Shown here in pieces: positions 19,321 through 27,952 of a DNA stretch of 64,000 bases. Position numbers and translations under genes: made by a program. How positions within the stretch are numbered: the first letter of the stretch is position 1; every line of letters begins with the position of its first letter. A model generated the notes under the pieces. That model saw only the letters and a list, made by a program, of their open reading frames with translations, was not told the DNA's origin and did no database searches. Origin of the DNA: Paraglaciecola sp. L1A13 (lineage in GTDB: Bacteria > Pseudomonadota > Gammaproteobacteria > Enterobacterales > Alteromonadaceae); assembly GCF_009796745.1 (NCBI RefSeq), contig NZ_CP047024.1, positions 3,968,001 through 4,032,000 on the forward strand, written 5' to 3'.

Positions 19321-20007
19321 TTAGAGCGTTAGATCTCGCCACTCGCCTTCAGCTAAATCACCTAAACTGTATTCGCCAAACTGCGCTCGGTGTAGCGCAT
19401 CAACGTGATAACCACAGGCTGCGAACATTCTTCTAACTTGATGGTATTTACCTTCATTTAGCGTCACATTAGCCACGTTTTCTTCGACTATTTCAATTTT
19501 AGCGGGTAAACATTGCTCTTCACCATCCCCTAAAATTACGCCTTTGGCAAACTCATCAACAATACTTTGCTGCAATGGTCTATCCACGTGGACAACGTAT
19601 AGTTTATTAACGTGATGTTTGGGTGACGTAAGCTTATGTACTAATTTGGTATCGTCTGTGATTAATATCAGCCCTGAGGTGTCTTTGTCTAAACGCCCAA
19701 CACTGACGATTTTAGGGTTGCGAGCCTCCCAGCGAGGTGGCAATAAGTCATAAATACGCATACCTTCGTTGTTATCGTGACTGCACACATACCCTAAAGG
19801 TTTGTTCAGCATAACCAAAATACCTTCAGGCATATCCAATGGCTCTGCGTCCACCAGCACGTTTGCAGGGTCAACTTTTTGCGATGGGCTCTTGGCAATC
19901 TCCCCTGCCACACGAACGCGTTTGTCTTTGAGCAAATAACGCGCTTCTCTGCGACTGCAATAACCTAAATTACTCAGTAGTTGGTCGAGACGTTTAACAG
20001 CAGGCAT
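19321..20007 (-). CDS. rsuA: 16S rRNA pseudouridine synthase RsuA-type
   Basis: This 228-residue enzyme has an N-terminal S4-like RNA-binding domain (RLDQLLSNLGYCSRREARYL) and the RsuA/RluB-family catalytic motif GRLDKDTSGLILIT containing the nucleophilic Asp. The conserved LNKPLGYVCSHDN block matches the RsuA group, which modifies U516 of 16S rRNA. The C-terminal EGKYHQVRRMFAACGYHV motif completes the family. Length is as expected. The gene is convergent with the preceding outer-membrane protein gene. A sister such as RluE or RluF is less likely given the S4 domain and length. Confidence 0.88.
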   Translation of the reverse strand: MPAVKRLDQLLSNLGYCSRREARYLLKDKRVRVAGEIAKSPSQKVDPANVLVDAEPLDMPEGILVMLNKPLGYVCSHDNNEGMRIYDLLPPRWEARNPKIVSVGRLDKDTSGLILITDDTKLVHKLTSPKHHVNKLYVVHVDRPLQQSIVDEFAKGVILGDGEEQCLPAKIEIVEENVANVTLNEGKYHQVRRMFAACGYHVDALHRAQFGEYSLGDLAEGEWRDLTL

Positions 20008-20205
20008 ATATATTCCAATAGTTGAGGGGATAGGGTAAATAACGCTGACAATATTATCAAAAGTGAGGACTATTTTTGCGGCGCTGATTATGCCACACAG
20101 ATAGGCAATACCAAACCACAGTCAACGAATGCAAATTAATTAGGTATGATCAATGTTTAGCTGAACAGCCAAGTAGAAGGTCTGGACGTAGGGCACCTTG
20201 TTACT

Positions 20206-21816
20206 TTAGGTCTCAATATTTATCTGCTCCCGTTTAAACAAAGCCTGTAAGACCTCTGTATAGGGCTGATATTTACGCCAATTACCAATAGATTTTCGAT
20301 TGATGGCCTCTCGCACTTGCACTTTACTGGCAGTAGAAACTGGCGCTTGATTTTGCTCCACATGCAGGCATTGGGACTGCCAAGGTAGGTTACAAAAATG
20401 AAGTAATTGCTCTATGTTTTTCTGTGGTTCGCTAACGAGCTGCTCGTAATTCAACAACGTAAAGTTGTTAGTGTCTCTGGCCTGCCACTCATGCACTAAC
20501 TGATGAAAACGTGCATAAAATTTCCCTATATTCTCTAAATCGTAGGCATAAGCATAATATGGACTGTTAAGTGAAAAAAGCTGGCGATAATTGCCTATGC
20601 AAGTATCCATAGGGTTACGCAACAAGCAGACGATCTTAGCATTCGGGAATGCTCTTCGTATTAAGCCGATATAAAAAAAGTTAAAGGGCAATTTATCGAC
20701 GAAGCGTGGTGTATTCCCTACCACGGCTAGTGTTCGCTCAAGATAACGCTCGGCTATTTGCACAGGAGGTAACAACATTGCCTTTTGCAACGTTGCAACG
20801 TCTAGCACGTTAGGAGACGACGTCCCTGATAGCTCTTTCACTGCAACACCGAAATCCTGCAGTTCACCTGCGGATAACACGTCACTGTGGTTACTCAAAA
20901 TTCGCTCGACGAGTGTTGTCCCAGAACGTGGCATACCCAACACGAATATAGGCTGGTCGCTAGCATGCCCTTGCCCTGCTGCCATTTCTTTGCTGCTCGG
21001 CGCGCTTAACTGGGTTTGTTGCACACTGTTGAAAAGCATTTCGTCGTCATGGAATGTGTATGTCAAACTGTTGAGTTTGTCGCGTTTTGCCGCCTGTAAG
21101 CTCTCAAAAGCACGATGATATTGCCCAAATGCCTCGTATTCTTTGGCTAGCGCGTGAGCGATATGCAGTGATGCATCAACGTGCTTGGTGCGTTTAGCCG
21201 TTGCCTGTAATCGTGCTACATGGTTGGCCTGTGCTGATACACCACCAAGATCCGAAAGGGCGAAATGTGCTTGATGATAATCAGGGGCTAAGGTGATTGC
21301 CCGCTCAAAATAGACTCTAGCGATAGCAAACTGGCCAGCAAATTTACTGGAAACAGCAAAGTTATAACAAAACTGTGCATTGTCTTTGTCCACAAGTAAG
21401 GCTTTAGCAAAATACTGCAATGCTTTTTCATGCAGCCCCACGCGACTTAGGGCAACACCAAAGGTATCGAGTGCTAATGGACTATTCACTTGCAACAGAG
21501 GGGCCTGTTCTACGGCATGGAGCACCCGCTGTGCTTCCCCTCTGAGGGAGTAGCATTTGGCAAGATAAACCCAGTACTCAACATGAGTAGAAAGAGATAA
21601 TGCTTTTTCTAGCAACTTTATCGATTTTGCAATTTGTCCCACTTCGATATTGACCATAGCTAACAAAAAGTAGGCGTCGCTGTGCGATGGATCGTGCTTA
21701 ATAATTTGTACACTCAAGCTGTGCGCTTGCGCAAAATCACGTTTATTAAGCGCAGTGATAGCCTGTTGATGTAACTGCTTAATTTCTTGCATAGGTCTCT
21801 TAATTTGCCTCAACAT
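20206..21816 (-). CDS. TPR-repeat sulfotransferase
   Basis: The 536-residue protein begins with about seven TPR-like repeats (residues 10-230). A sulfotransferase domain follows with the PAPS-binding P-loop in VLGMPRSGTTLVERILSNH and a second phosphate-binding motif at VCLLRNPMDTCIGNY. It should transfer sulfate from PAPS to a protein, peptide or glycan. The TPRs probably bind the target. It lies 78 bp downstream of the TonB-receptor gene on the same strand, with a terminator between them, so it is likely expressed partly by read-through or from its own promoter. Such receptor/sulfotransferase neighbours are common in marine Gammaproteobacteria, but the functional link is inferred. There is no signal peptide. 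Confidence 0.85.
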   Translation of the reverse strand: MLRQIKRPMQEIKQLHQQAITALNKRDFAQAHSLSVQIIKHDPSHSDAYFLLAMVNIEVGQIAKSIKLLEKALSLSTHVEYWVYLAKCYSLRGEAQRVLHAVEQAPLLQVNSPLALDTFGVALSRVGLHEKALQYFAKALLVDKDNAQFCYNFAVSSKFAGQFAIARVYFERAITLAPDYHQAHFALSDLGGVSAQANHVARLQATAKRTKHVDASLHIAHALAKEYEAFGQYHRAFESLQAAKRDKLNSLTYTFHDDEMLFNSVQQTQLSAPSSKEMAAGQGHASDQPIFVLGMPRSGTTLVERILSNHSDVLSAGELQDFGVAVKELSGTSSPNVLDVATLQKAMLLPPVQIAERYLERTLAVVGNTPRFVDKLPFNFFYIGLIRRAFPNAKIVCLLRNPMDTCIGNYRQLFSLNSPYYAYAYDLENIGKFYARFHQLVHEWQARDTNNFTLLNYEQLVSEPQKNIEQLLHFCNLPWQSQCLHVEQNQAPVSTASKVQVREAINRKSIGNWRKYQPYTEVLQALFKREQINIET

Positions 21817-21852
21817 TTGACTATATTGACGCTAGCTGAATAATAATATCAA

Positions 21853-21876
21853 TAAAAAAGGGCACCTTAGGTGCCC
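21853..21876 (-). terminator. Rho-independent terminator after the TonB receptor gene
   Basis: A 7-bp GC-rich stem, GGGCACC (21860-21866) and GGTGCCC (21870-21876), with a 3-nt loop is followed on the minus strand by a run of U (AAAAAA at 21854-21859 on the plus strand). It lies just beyond the TonB receptor stop codon. It is a textbook intrinsic terminator, so most transcripts should stop before the sulfotransferase gene. Confidence 0.85.
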
Positions 21877-21894
21877 TGAATAGTCGATTATCGC

Positions 21895-24345
21895 TTACAT
21901 ACCAAATTGATAATTGAATTTTAACCCAATGGTACGCGGTCTTTCTAAGTAATGGCCATAGTAACGCAACAGATCACCACGGTTTGAGTTGGTATCAGGG
22001 GCCACTGCCAAACCAATATCGCCTAAGTCGTTTCGTGAAGAACTAAAAGCGTATTTGTCGAAGAGGTTATCTACATATAGGGTGACAGTCCAATCTTCAT
22101 CAGATAACGATGCGCTCACGTTACTCAATGCATAACCCGAAATCACTTCACCTGATTCGTGCAGGCCAATTTTAGAATAAACATCGCTTTGCGCAGTAAT
22201 ACCGTAAGTCACATCAAGTAGTTTATCGCCCATGACCTCAGTAGAGTATTTAAGACCAAGGGAGAACTGATGTTCGGGTGAGCCTGGCAAGCGGTCGCCA
22301 TCTAGGGCGTCTGAGTCATCAAATAACTCAGGTACATCTTCGGTCAATTCAGCCTTCGTAAACGCATAGGTCGCATACGCGCTTAACTCATCAGTAAAAA
22401 TGGCTCGGGACATCATCTCGACCCCTTTCGAATTGGCTTTGCCTGCATTAACTAAGATTGTTTGTTGACCGTTCTCCGTGTTGCCGGTTACCTGAGCATC
22501 ATCCCAGTCGACATTAAACAGCGCCATATTAAAATGGAACTTGTTCTTTAACCAGGTACTCTTCAAACCGAGTTCATAGTTGGTAGTGGTGTCTGGCGCG
22601 TAAATTTGCTCATTAGGCAAGGCGCAGACTTCTTGAGTATCACCGCTAGAATCAGGATTGCACGCCCCAACGCCATTGGCTCCGCCAATTCTAAAGCCCT
22701 CGCTCAACGTGACATAACCCATTACGTCAGCTGTAAATTGATAACTGGCATTAAATTTAAACAAGCTGCCACTATCGTCCGCTTTATTTTCAAGTGGGGC
22801 CAAGATAATCTCATCTCCTTGCCTGAAATCATCGGCACCTTCCTCAACAGTGATAGCCGTGTAAAGTAGGGGCAAATCCACATCAGACGCGGTTTCTAAA
22901 TCGTACTGGTAAAAACGCGCACCTAGGGTGATATCCAACTGATCCGTCACCGCATAGCTCACTTCGCCGTACAGGGCTTTTTCGGTGATTTCCGTTTCAT
23001 CAACTGAGATGTACTCAAGAGCGTCTTCACGTAAATTCCCCCCCGTTTCCCAGACGTTAATCGCATATTCATCAAAGTTAGGAGTGAATTCTAAACTTGC
23101 TCCATCACTATCGATATTGTTATAAAAGGCACCTACGATCCAACTTAAGTCAGAGTCGCCTTTGGATACTAGGCGCAGTTCTTGGGTGAACACGTCTCGA
23201 TTGTCAAGCTCCCGGGTGTAGCTTGAAAATGCGGGAAACTCTTCGTAGCTATACGCTAGCCTTATCAGCAAGTCTGTTTGGTCTCGTTGACCGACCGCCT
23301 CAAAACTTGATTTTCCTGTGGCTGATACCAACTCTGCAAACCCTAAATCAACGCTTAATTCTAAGCTAAGCAAATCGTCTTCTTTTTCACGCGGCTCTAC
23401 ATAGCGGTAGGCTGATTCATATTTGCCAATCACGTCACCCAAACCATTATCTGGCGACAAAGCGTCGTAATGCACGATTGAGCGCCCTTCGACTTCTTGC
23501 TTTTGATAGAAATACGTTAAGGTGGCATCTATATCTTCGGTGGGGGTCCAGCGAAGAGCAACGCGGCCAGATAAAGTATCTTCACCGTTGGCGTCTTTTT
23601 TCGAACGCAAGTTGTCTGCGACATCGTTGGGATCTTGCCAATCGGGATCAGCAATCGATACCCCGCCTTCGCGTACAAGGTAGTTGTAATCAATAAAACC
23701 GGGGTCGTGTAACTTGTTAAGCGACATCCGTAGTCCAAGTACATCATCAATTAAGGGGGTATTAAATACAAAACCTGCTTCTGCACCGACACTGTCACTT
23801 TCATTCATGCTGGAAACATTGCCGTATACTTCAGCAGAAGTCGTATCAAGCTCGACTTGTTTTGGTAAATAGCGAATTGCGCCACCTAACGTTCCCGCGC
23901 CGTAAAGTGTGCCTTGAGGACCAATTAATACTTCTACGCGCTGAATGTCATTCAAACGCATATTGATGAATAAGGGGATCTCACCAACGTAAGTGGAAAC
24001 GGTACCACCGTCTGAGCTGGGGCCTGATGAGTTAGTGTTTAACCCTCTGACGATAATAGGTGAATCACTGCGTCCGCCTTGGTCGGTAATGGTTAAACCG
24101 GGTACCCAGCGCGCCACATCATCTAAATCGGCGATATTTTGTTCTGCTAAGGTATCGGAGGTAAGGGCGGTGATGTTCAAGGGCGCTTCCTGCAATGAAC
24201 CAGCGCGGCGTGTCGCTGTGACTTCGATCGTCTCAATGCCAATATCTGCACTTTGTGCCCATACCGAAGGAATAGGAGCAAAAGTGGCTGAAACCGCCAA
24301 AGCAATTGATGTGTGTTTAGTTAGGAAGCGTTTAGCTATCGCCAT
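21895..24345 (-). CDS. TonB-dependent outer-membrane receptor
   Basis: The 816-residue receptor has a signal peptide ending near PSVWA (about residue 30), a TonB-box-like start (IETIEVTATRR), a plug domain (LADLDDVARWVPGL-like and IIVRGLNTN, then a GTLYGAGTLGGAIRY motif) and a 22-strand-type barrel. It ends with the aromatic terminal strand ...IGLKFNYQF. It transports an unknown ligand (siderophore, glycan or vitamin) with energy from TonB. The plug resembles the large marine TonB receptor group that also includes SusC-independent glycan uptake. Nothing nearby names the ligand. The downstream sulfotransferase is a constant neighbour type, but its relation to uptake is unproven. Confidence 0.92.
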   Translation of the reverse strand: MAIAKRFLTKHTSIALAVSATFAPIPSVWAQSADIGIETIEVTATRRAGSLQEAPLNITALTSDTLAEQNIADLDDVARWVPGLTITDQGGRSDSPIIVRGLNTNSSGPSSDGGTVSTYVGEIPLFINMRLNDIQRVEVLIGPQGTLYGAGTLGGAIRYLPKQVELDTTSAEVYGNVSSMNESDSVGAEAGFVFNTPLIDDVLGLRMSLNKLHDPGFIDYNYLVREGGVSIADPDWQDPNDVADNLRSKKDANGEDTLSGRVALRWTPTEDIDATLTYFYQKQEVEGRSIVHYDALSPDNGLGDVIGKYESAYRYVEPREKEDDLLSLELSVDLGFAELVSATGKSSFEAVGQRDQTDLLIRLAYSYEEFPAFSSYTRELDNRDVFTQELRLVSKGDSDLSWIVGAFYNNIDSDGASLEFTPNFDEYAINVWETGGNLREDALEYISVDETEITEKALYGEVSYAVTDQLDITLGARFYQYDLETASDVDLPLLYTAITVEEGADDFRQGDEIILAPLENKADDSGSLFKFNASYQFTADVMGYVTLSEGFRIGGANGVGACNPDSSGDTQEVCALPNEQIYAPDTTTNYELGLKSTWLKNKFHFNMALFNVDWDDAQVTGNTENGQQTILVNAGKANSKGVEMMSRAIFTDELSAYATYAFTKAELTEDVPELFDDSDALDGDRLPGSPEHQFSLGLKYSTEVMGDKLLDVTYGITAQSDVYSKIGLHESGEVISGYALSNVSASLSDEDWTVTLYVDNLFDKYAFSSSRNDLGDIGLAVAPDTNSNRGDLLRYYGHYLERPRTIGLKFNYQFGM

Positions 24346-24925
24346 GCGTATGTCTCTTTTTATGGTTAACGGTTGCGTATTAAATGTATGTTCAGGTTTA
24401 ACTCAGCAGGTTTCATGCCTGTTTTATCTCATTTGCGCGCTAAAGCAGGGTAAAAATACAACCGGCGATGCGCATAATTTATATTTTTATGCATAAATAA
24501 TGGTTTTGTATGAGTGAAATCTAAAAGCGCACCTTAATGATGCATTGCGCCAGAAAATTCAAGGAAACTTTACTGGAATTGAGCTTGCTCGATAAAAAAA
24601 GTAGAAATCACTACCGTACGCACCAAATAGAAGTGGTTAATAATGCATAACTATTCACTTAATTAAATTGGCATCTCGATAATCGACCCTGAACGGCTCA
24701 GCTAGTGATACATGTAAACCCGTTTAAGAGCTTAATTTGCCTGAAGCAGACAAAAAGATACACAGCTAGGTTAGGCTCAATCCCCCTGCCTATTGGGAAT
24801 ACTTTATTAGGTGTGATGAGGCTTTTAGAACAAGAGTCTCGAATGCAGGTCGAAAATGTATCAATAGAAAGTGAGGTAGGTGAGGAAAGTGAGCAGCATA
24901 CAATCATGCTGCTCTATTTTGCTTG
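24346..24925. other. Intergenic region between the TonB receptor gene and hmp
   Basis: About 580 bp without a supported gene; two short frames on opposite strands (24698-24941) have no family pattern or ribosome-binding site. The right-hand part must hold the promoter of the leftward receptor gene. Near the hmp end there is a perfect 9-bp hairpin, described separately. Confidence 0.4.
24891..24914 (-). terminator. Hairpin at the 3' end of hmp
   Basis: GAGCAGCAT (24891-24899) and ATGCTGCTC (24906-24914) form a perfect 9-bp stem with a 6-nt loop, 11 bp beyond the hmp stop codon. The U-run on the minus strand is poor (ACTTTCC), better on the plus strand (TATTTT). It probably ends the nitric-oxide operon, but the terminator call is tentative. 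Confidence 0.5.
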
Positions 24926-26116
24926 TTATAAATCGCTGTGAGGGCCAAACACTTCATAATGAATTTGCGCGTCCTTAACGCCTAAATCCAATAATTGATT
25001 TTTAATAAACGACATAAATCCTGTAGGGCCACAGATATAAAAATTACCACTGCCCAAGGGCAACTGCTGCGCCATGGGTGCTAACGACATTAACCCGCTA
25101 AAAACATTATCTTGCTCAGGAGCGTGGTTTGCATACCAAGTATATGCATTAAGCTCAGGTGTTATTTTTTCAAGCTCAGCAACGCGTTGTGTAAATGAAT
25201 GTTGCTCAGGATTTTCGCACGCATGTAAAAAATGTATCGGTGTTTGAGGATGGCTATCTACCGTGGCCTCAAGCATCGACATCATAGGTGTCAAACCCAC
25301 TCCAGCTGAGATAAGCACAGTCGGTAAATGTTGATGTTGTAAAAAGAAGTCGCCAGCCGGTGGCAATATGTCTAACACATCCCCTTCCTCGACGGAATCA
25401 TGTAAATGGTTTGATACCAAGCCATTTACTTCACCCTGTTCACGTTTCACACTGATACGATAAGTGCTGGAGTTGGGTTTGTCGGATAATGAATATTGAC
25501 GCATTTCAGCATATTCACAGTGCTTAGGCTGGACTTTAATGCCCAAATACTGACCCGGTTTGTACCCGATAACAGGTTTACCATCCACTGGAGACAATAC
25601 AAAACTGGTCACCAACGATGACTCAGGCGTTTTACTAAGCACAGTAAATTTTCGTTGGCCTAACCAGCCTCCAGGAGCTTGTTCTGTTTGCTTATAAAGG
25701 TCCCCTTCGCGATTAATAAATATATTAGCCAATGCACCGTATGCTTCCGTCCAGGCTTGCTCTACCTCAGGCGTGAATGCATCTGGCGCTAGTTCGCGAA
25801 GCGTTTCTATTAAATGATGTCCAACTATATCGTAATGTTCAGGTTGAATAAAAAAACTCGTGTGTTTTTGGGCCACTCGCTCAACAACTTCACTTAGCAC
25901 ACCTAAGTTATCGATATTTTTAGCATAAGCTGTAATCGCACTAAAAAGCGCAAATTGTTGACGACCATTGGCTTGATTAGCCATATTGAATATATTTTTA
26001 AGCTCAGGGTTTAAGCGAAACATGCGCTGGTAAAAATGATCGGTGATCGCAACTCCTGCTGATTCCAACAAAGGAATGGTACTTTTCACAGTGGCGATAG
26101 TATGAGCTGACAACAT
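24926..26116 (-). CDS. hmp: Flavohemoprotein, nitric oxide dioxygenase
   Basis: This 396-residue protein combines a globin domain (residues 1-140), an FAD-binding domain and an NAD(P)H-binding domain. The heme-pocket residues are at the positions known from E. coli Hmp: Tyr29, Gln53 and the proximal His85. The FAD motif RQYSLS and the NAD motif AGVGLTPMMSMLEA are present. The enzyme converts NO and O2 to nitrate and is the main aerobic NO detoxifier. It is the last gene of a leftward operon with nnrS and a small membrane protein, behind a NorR-type sigma-54 promoter. That places its expression under NO control. Length is normal. Confidence 0.96.
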   Translation of the reverse strand: MLSAHTIATVKSTIPLLESAGVAITDHFYQRMFRLNPELKNIFNMANQANGRQQFALFSAITAYAKNIDNLGVLSEVVERVAQKHTSFFIQPEHYDIVGHHLIETLRELAPDAFTPEVEQAWTEAYGALANIFINREGDLYKQTEQAPGGWLGQRKFTVLSKTPESSLVTSFVLSPVDGKPVIGYKPGQYLGIKVQPKHCEYAEMRQYSLSDKPNSSTYRISVKREQGEVNGLVSNHLHDSVEEGDVLDILPPAGDFFLQHQHLPTVLISAGVGLTPMMSMLEATVDSHPQTPIHFLHACENPEQHSFTQRVAELEKITPELNAYTWYANHAPEQDNVFSGLMSLAPMAQQLPLGSGNFYICGPTGFMSFIKNQLLDLGVKDAQIHYEVFGPHSDL

Positions 26117-26170
26117 AAAAATCCTCTAATTAAGTCAAGTAAAAAAATATCGTGGGTTTATCTTAGAAAT

Positions 26171-27445
26171 TTAATCGGGTTTACCATCAACGCGGGCCCG
26201 AATAAGAACTGGCAGGTAGTGCCAAAGAAATAATACAAACGCCGTTAGCCATAATCCTGCACTTAGCTGCCAAGAAATAACAACGTGAGGAGTGAAAGCA
26301 GAAAATGCGCGCACAATCCCTGCGAGTAATAACAGAGCGAAAGCGCCACTCAAACTAACACTAACCTTGAGTGCGCGGCCGGTATGACCCAGTGAAACTC
26401 TGGACATCATGCTTAATATCATGCCCGAAACAGCGCTTATGCTAATGAGATGCAGTGCATCTTTAAGGGCTAACATAGAAGTGAGTAAGCTTATACTGAC
26501 CAATAATAAGCCTATTGCCATCGCGAAATAAGCTAAATGCAAAGACCACAACAGCGGCACTTGCCAAATACCCGGATGATACCAACGCCAAAGACGCCAT
26601 AAATGTCCACACCCAAGCATGATTAATAGGCCACTGGTTTCAAGGGTAAAGTCAGCAAAAAACTGTGCAGCAAATACCCCTGTTGTAATAAGTGATAACC
26701 AGAATAGAGCGTTATCTAACCATGGGTTTTTATATTGTTTCTGGGTAAGTGCTCTGGCGGTAAAAAATGGGATGACCCTTCCGCCAACAAGCGTTATGAG
26801 GGCGCACAACAACACAATTGCGCTTTGGGAAAAATGAGAAGCTAGTGCGTATTCTTGCTTTAACACCATAGTCACGAATAAAGCATTTAAGCTAAACATA
26901 CCCACCAAGAGTAAAATTAAAACACGATTGGCAGTATTTTTTGATTTAATAATCAAGTAGCTAAAAAAACCAACAACGCCAAACCACCACGAAAATTGAG
27001 CTACGCTAAACAAGAATATGCTTTCTGGTGTATCGCCTAATAATAAGCTCACTCGCGCAATAAACCAAAGCAACGTTAATCCCATAAGAGCTAAGCCATT
27101 AATGCTGCGCAAGCCAGTCCAAGTTTGTACAGCCGTCAATAAAAAACCTGCAGCAATACAGGCTGCAAAACCAAATATCATTTCATGGGCATGCCATAAC
27201 GTGGGCGGCATCGTAAAGTTAAGGGTCCATTTCCCGCTAAACCACAATGCCCATACACCTATTGCCAACACTGCCCATACAGTACCAAATAAGAAGAATG
27301 CCCTAAATGCTAATGAAAATAGAATCGTTCCAAAACCACCGGTTACATTATTGACCATAGGCTCATTAGGTAATCGAAGTTTGCTGGTTCCATTACTGGC
27401 GTTATTGGCTAGTTTATTAATAGGATTATTTACTGGCATATTCAT
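26171..27445 (-). CDS. nnrS: NnrS family membrane protein
   Basis: The 424-residue polytopic protein has about 12 hydrophobic helices and the NnrS-typical PTLWHAHEMIFGFAACIAAG segment and WTGLRSI motif near the N-terminus. NnrS is a heme- and copper-containing inner-membrane protein that protects cells against nitrosative stress, in particular protecting the iron pool from NO; its exact reaction is not established. It follows the 83-residue membrane protein gene by 3 bp and precedes hmp by 54 bp, forming one operon. The N-terminus has about 30 polar residues before the first helix. Confidence 0.9.
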   Translation of the reverse strand: MNMPVNNPINKLANNASNGTSKLRLPNEPMVNNVTGGFGTILFSLAFRAFFLFGTVWAVLAIGVWALWFSGKWTLNFTMPPTLWHAHEMIFGFAACIAAGFLLTAVQTWTGLRSINGLALMGLTLLWFIARVSLLLGDTPESIFLFSVAQFSWWFGVVGFFSYLIIKSKNTANRVLILLLVGMFSLNALFVTMVLKQEYALASHFSQSAIVLLCALITLVGGRVIPFFTARALTQKQYKNPWLDNALFWLSLITTGVFAAQFFADFTLETSGLLIMLGCGHLWRLWRWYHPGIWQVPLLWSLHLAYFAMAIGLLLVSISLLTSMLALKDALHLISISAVSGMILSMMSRVSLGHTGRALKVSVSLSGAFALLLLAGIVRAFSAFTPHVVISWQLSAGLWLTAFVLFLWHYLPVLIRARVDGKPD

Positions 27446-27448
27446 AAT

Positions 27449-27700
27449 CTAATAAACCGCCTTATGCTGTTCATATTGGGCAATACATCTGCAGACGTAA
27501 GCCACTTTGAGCACACTGGCACTGATAATGATTAATATATGACTAACTATCTGTTGTCCCAAAGAAAACAAATCGGACAAGGGATAACTAATAGCGATGC
27601 TAAGCAACAGTAACCCTAACGAAATCGCCAGAATAGAATTCGCTATGTTGAACAACCTGCTATAACGCGTGACAGGATTACTTACCTCAAAAGACGCCAT
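27449..27700 (-). CDS. Small membrane protein in the NO-response operon
   Basis: This 83-residue protein has two hydrophobic helices (about 20-38 and 48-70) and a short, charged C-terminus containing a CRCIAQYEQH stretch. I do not recognise a family. It is the first gene after the NorR-controlled promoter and lies 3 bp before nnrS, so it is co-expressed with NO-defence genes. A role as an accessory of NnrS, or in haem or metal handling, is possible because of the Cys and His residues, but that is inference. The ATG is preceded by an AGGAG ribosome-binding sequence. Confidence 0.7.
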   Translation of the reverse strand: MASFEVSNPVTRYSRLFNIANSILAISLGLLLLSIAISYPLSDLFSLGQQIVSHILIIISASVLKVAYVCRCIAQYEQHKAVY

Positions 27701-27767
27701 GAATTACTCCTATGTTCACATCTCACTGCTGTTAGTAGCAATGAAATGGCCGATATAGCATAGATAC

Positions 27768-27784
27768 AGCAGTAATAGTGCCAA
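27768..27784 (-). promoter_or_regulatory. Sigma-54 promoter of the NO-defence operon
   Basis: The minus strand reads TTGGCACTATTACTGCT: a -24 element TGGCAC and a -12 element ending in GC, with exactly 10 nt between GG and GC as required for RpoN. It lies about 70 bp upstream of the first gene and downstream of the NorR sites, consistent with NorR activation. Confidence 0.75.
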
Positions 27785-27837
27785 CATATATAAATCATAA
27801 ATATCAACAAGTTAAAAAACAAAATAAAAAATAAAGA

Positions 27838-27871
27838 GTCATAATGACCTATCGTAAAAAGTCAATATGAC
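27838..27871. promoter_or_regulatory. Two NorR binding sites
   Basis: Two palindromes of the form GTCA-N3-TGAC occur: GTCATAATGAC (27838-27848) and GTCAATATGAC (27861-27871), 23 bp centre to centre. Both fit the NorR consensus GT-N7-AC. A third, weaker half-site (TGAC at 27887-27890) follows. They lie 55-100 bp upstream of the sigma-54 promoter, a normal enhancer distance. The sites sit between the divergent norR gene and the NO operon, so they may also affect norR. Confidence 0.78.
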
Positions 27872-27885
27872 TCAAATGATGCTTT

Positions 27886-27911
27886 ATGACACAAAGAAAA
27901 ATTTGTGTCAT
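27886..27911. promoter_or_regulatory. Perfect inverted repeat in the norR leader
   Basis: ATGACACAAA (27886-27895) and TTTGTGTCAT (27902-27911) form a perfect 10-bp dyad around GAAAAA. It lies 42 bp before the preferred norR ATG and overlaps an alternative GTG start, which argues against that start. It could be an operator (NorR or an FNR/other regulator) or a leader hairpin. Confidence 0.5.
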
Positions 27912-27952
27912 TATCCACATATCAAAGTCCAGATAATTGGCGAATAGAAAAC

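Noticed and set aside
24698..24941. Two short opposite reading frames before hmp
   Set aside because: They overlap each other and a hairpin, with no start signals or recognisable domains.
27905..27952. GTG start for norR at 27905
   Set aside because: It overlaps a perfect inverted repeat and adds residues missing in the E. coli protein; ATG 27953 aligns with the known N-terminus.
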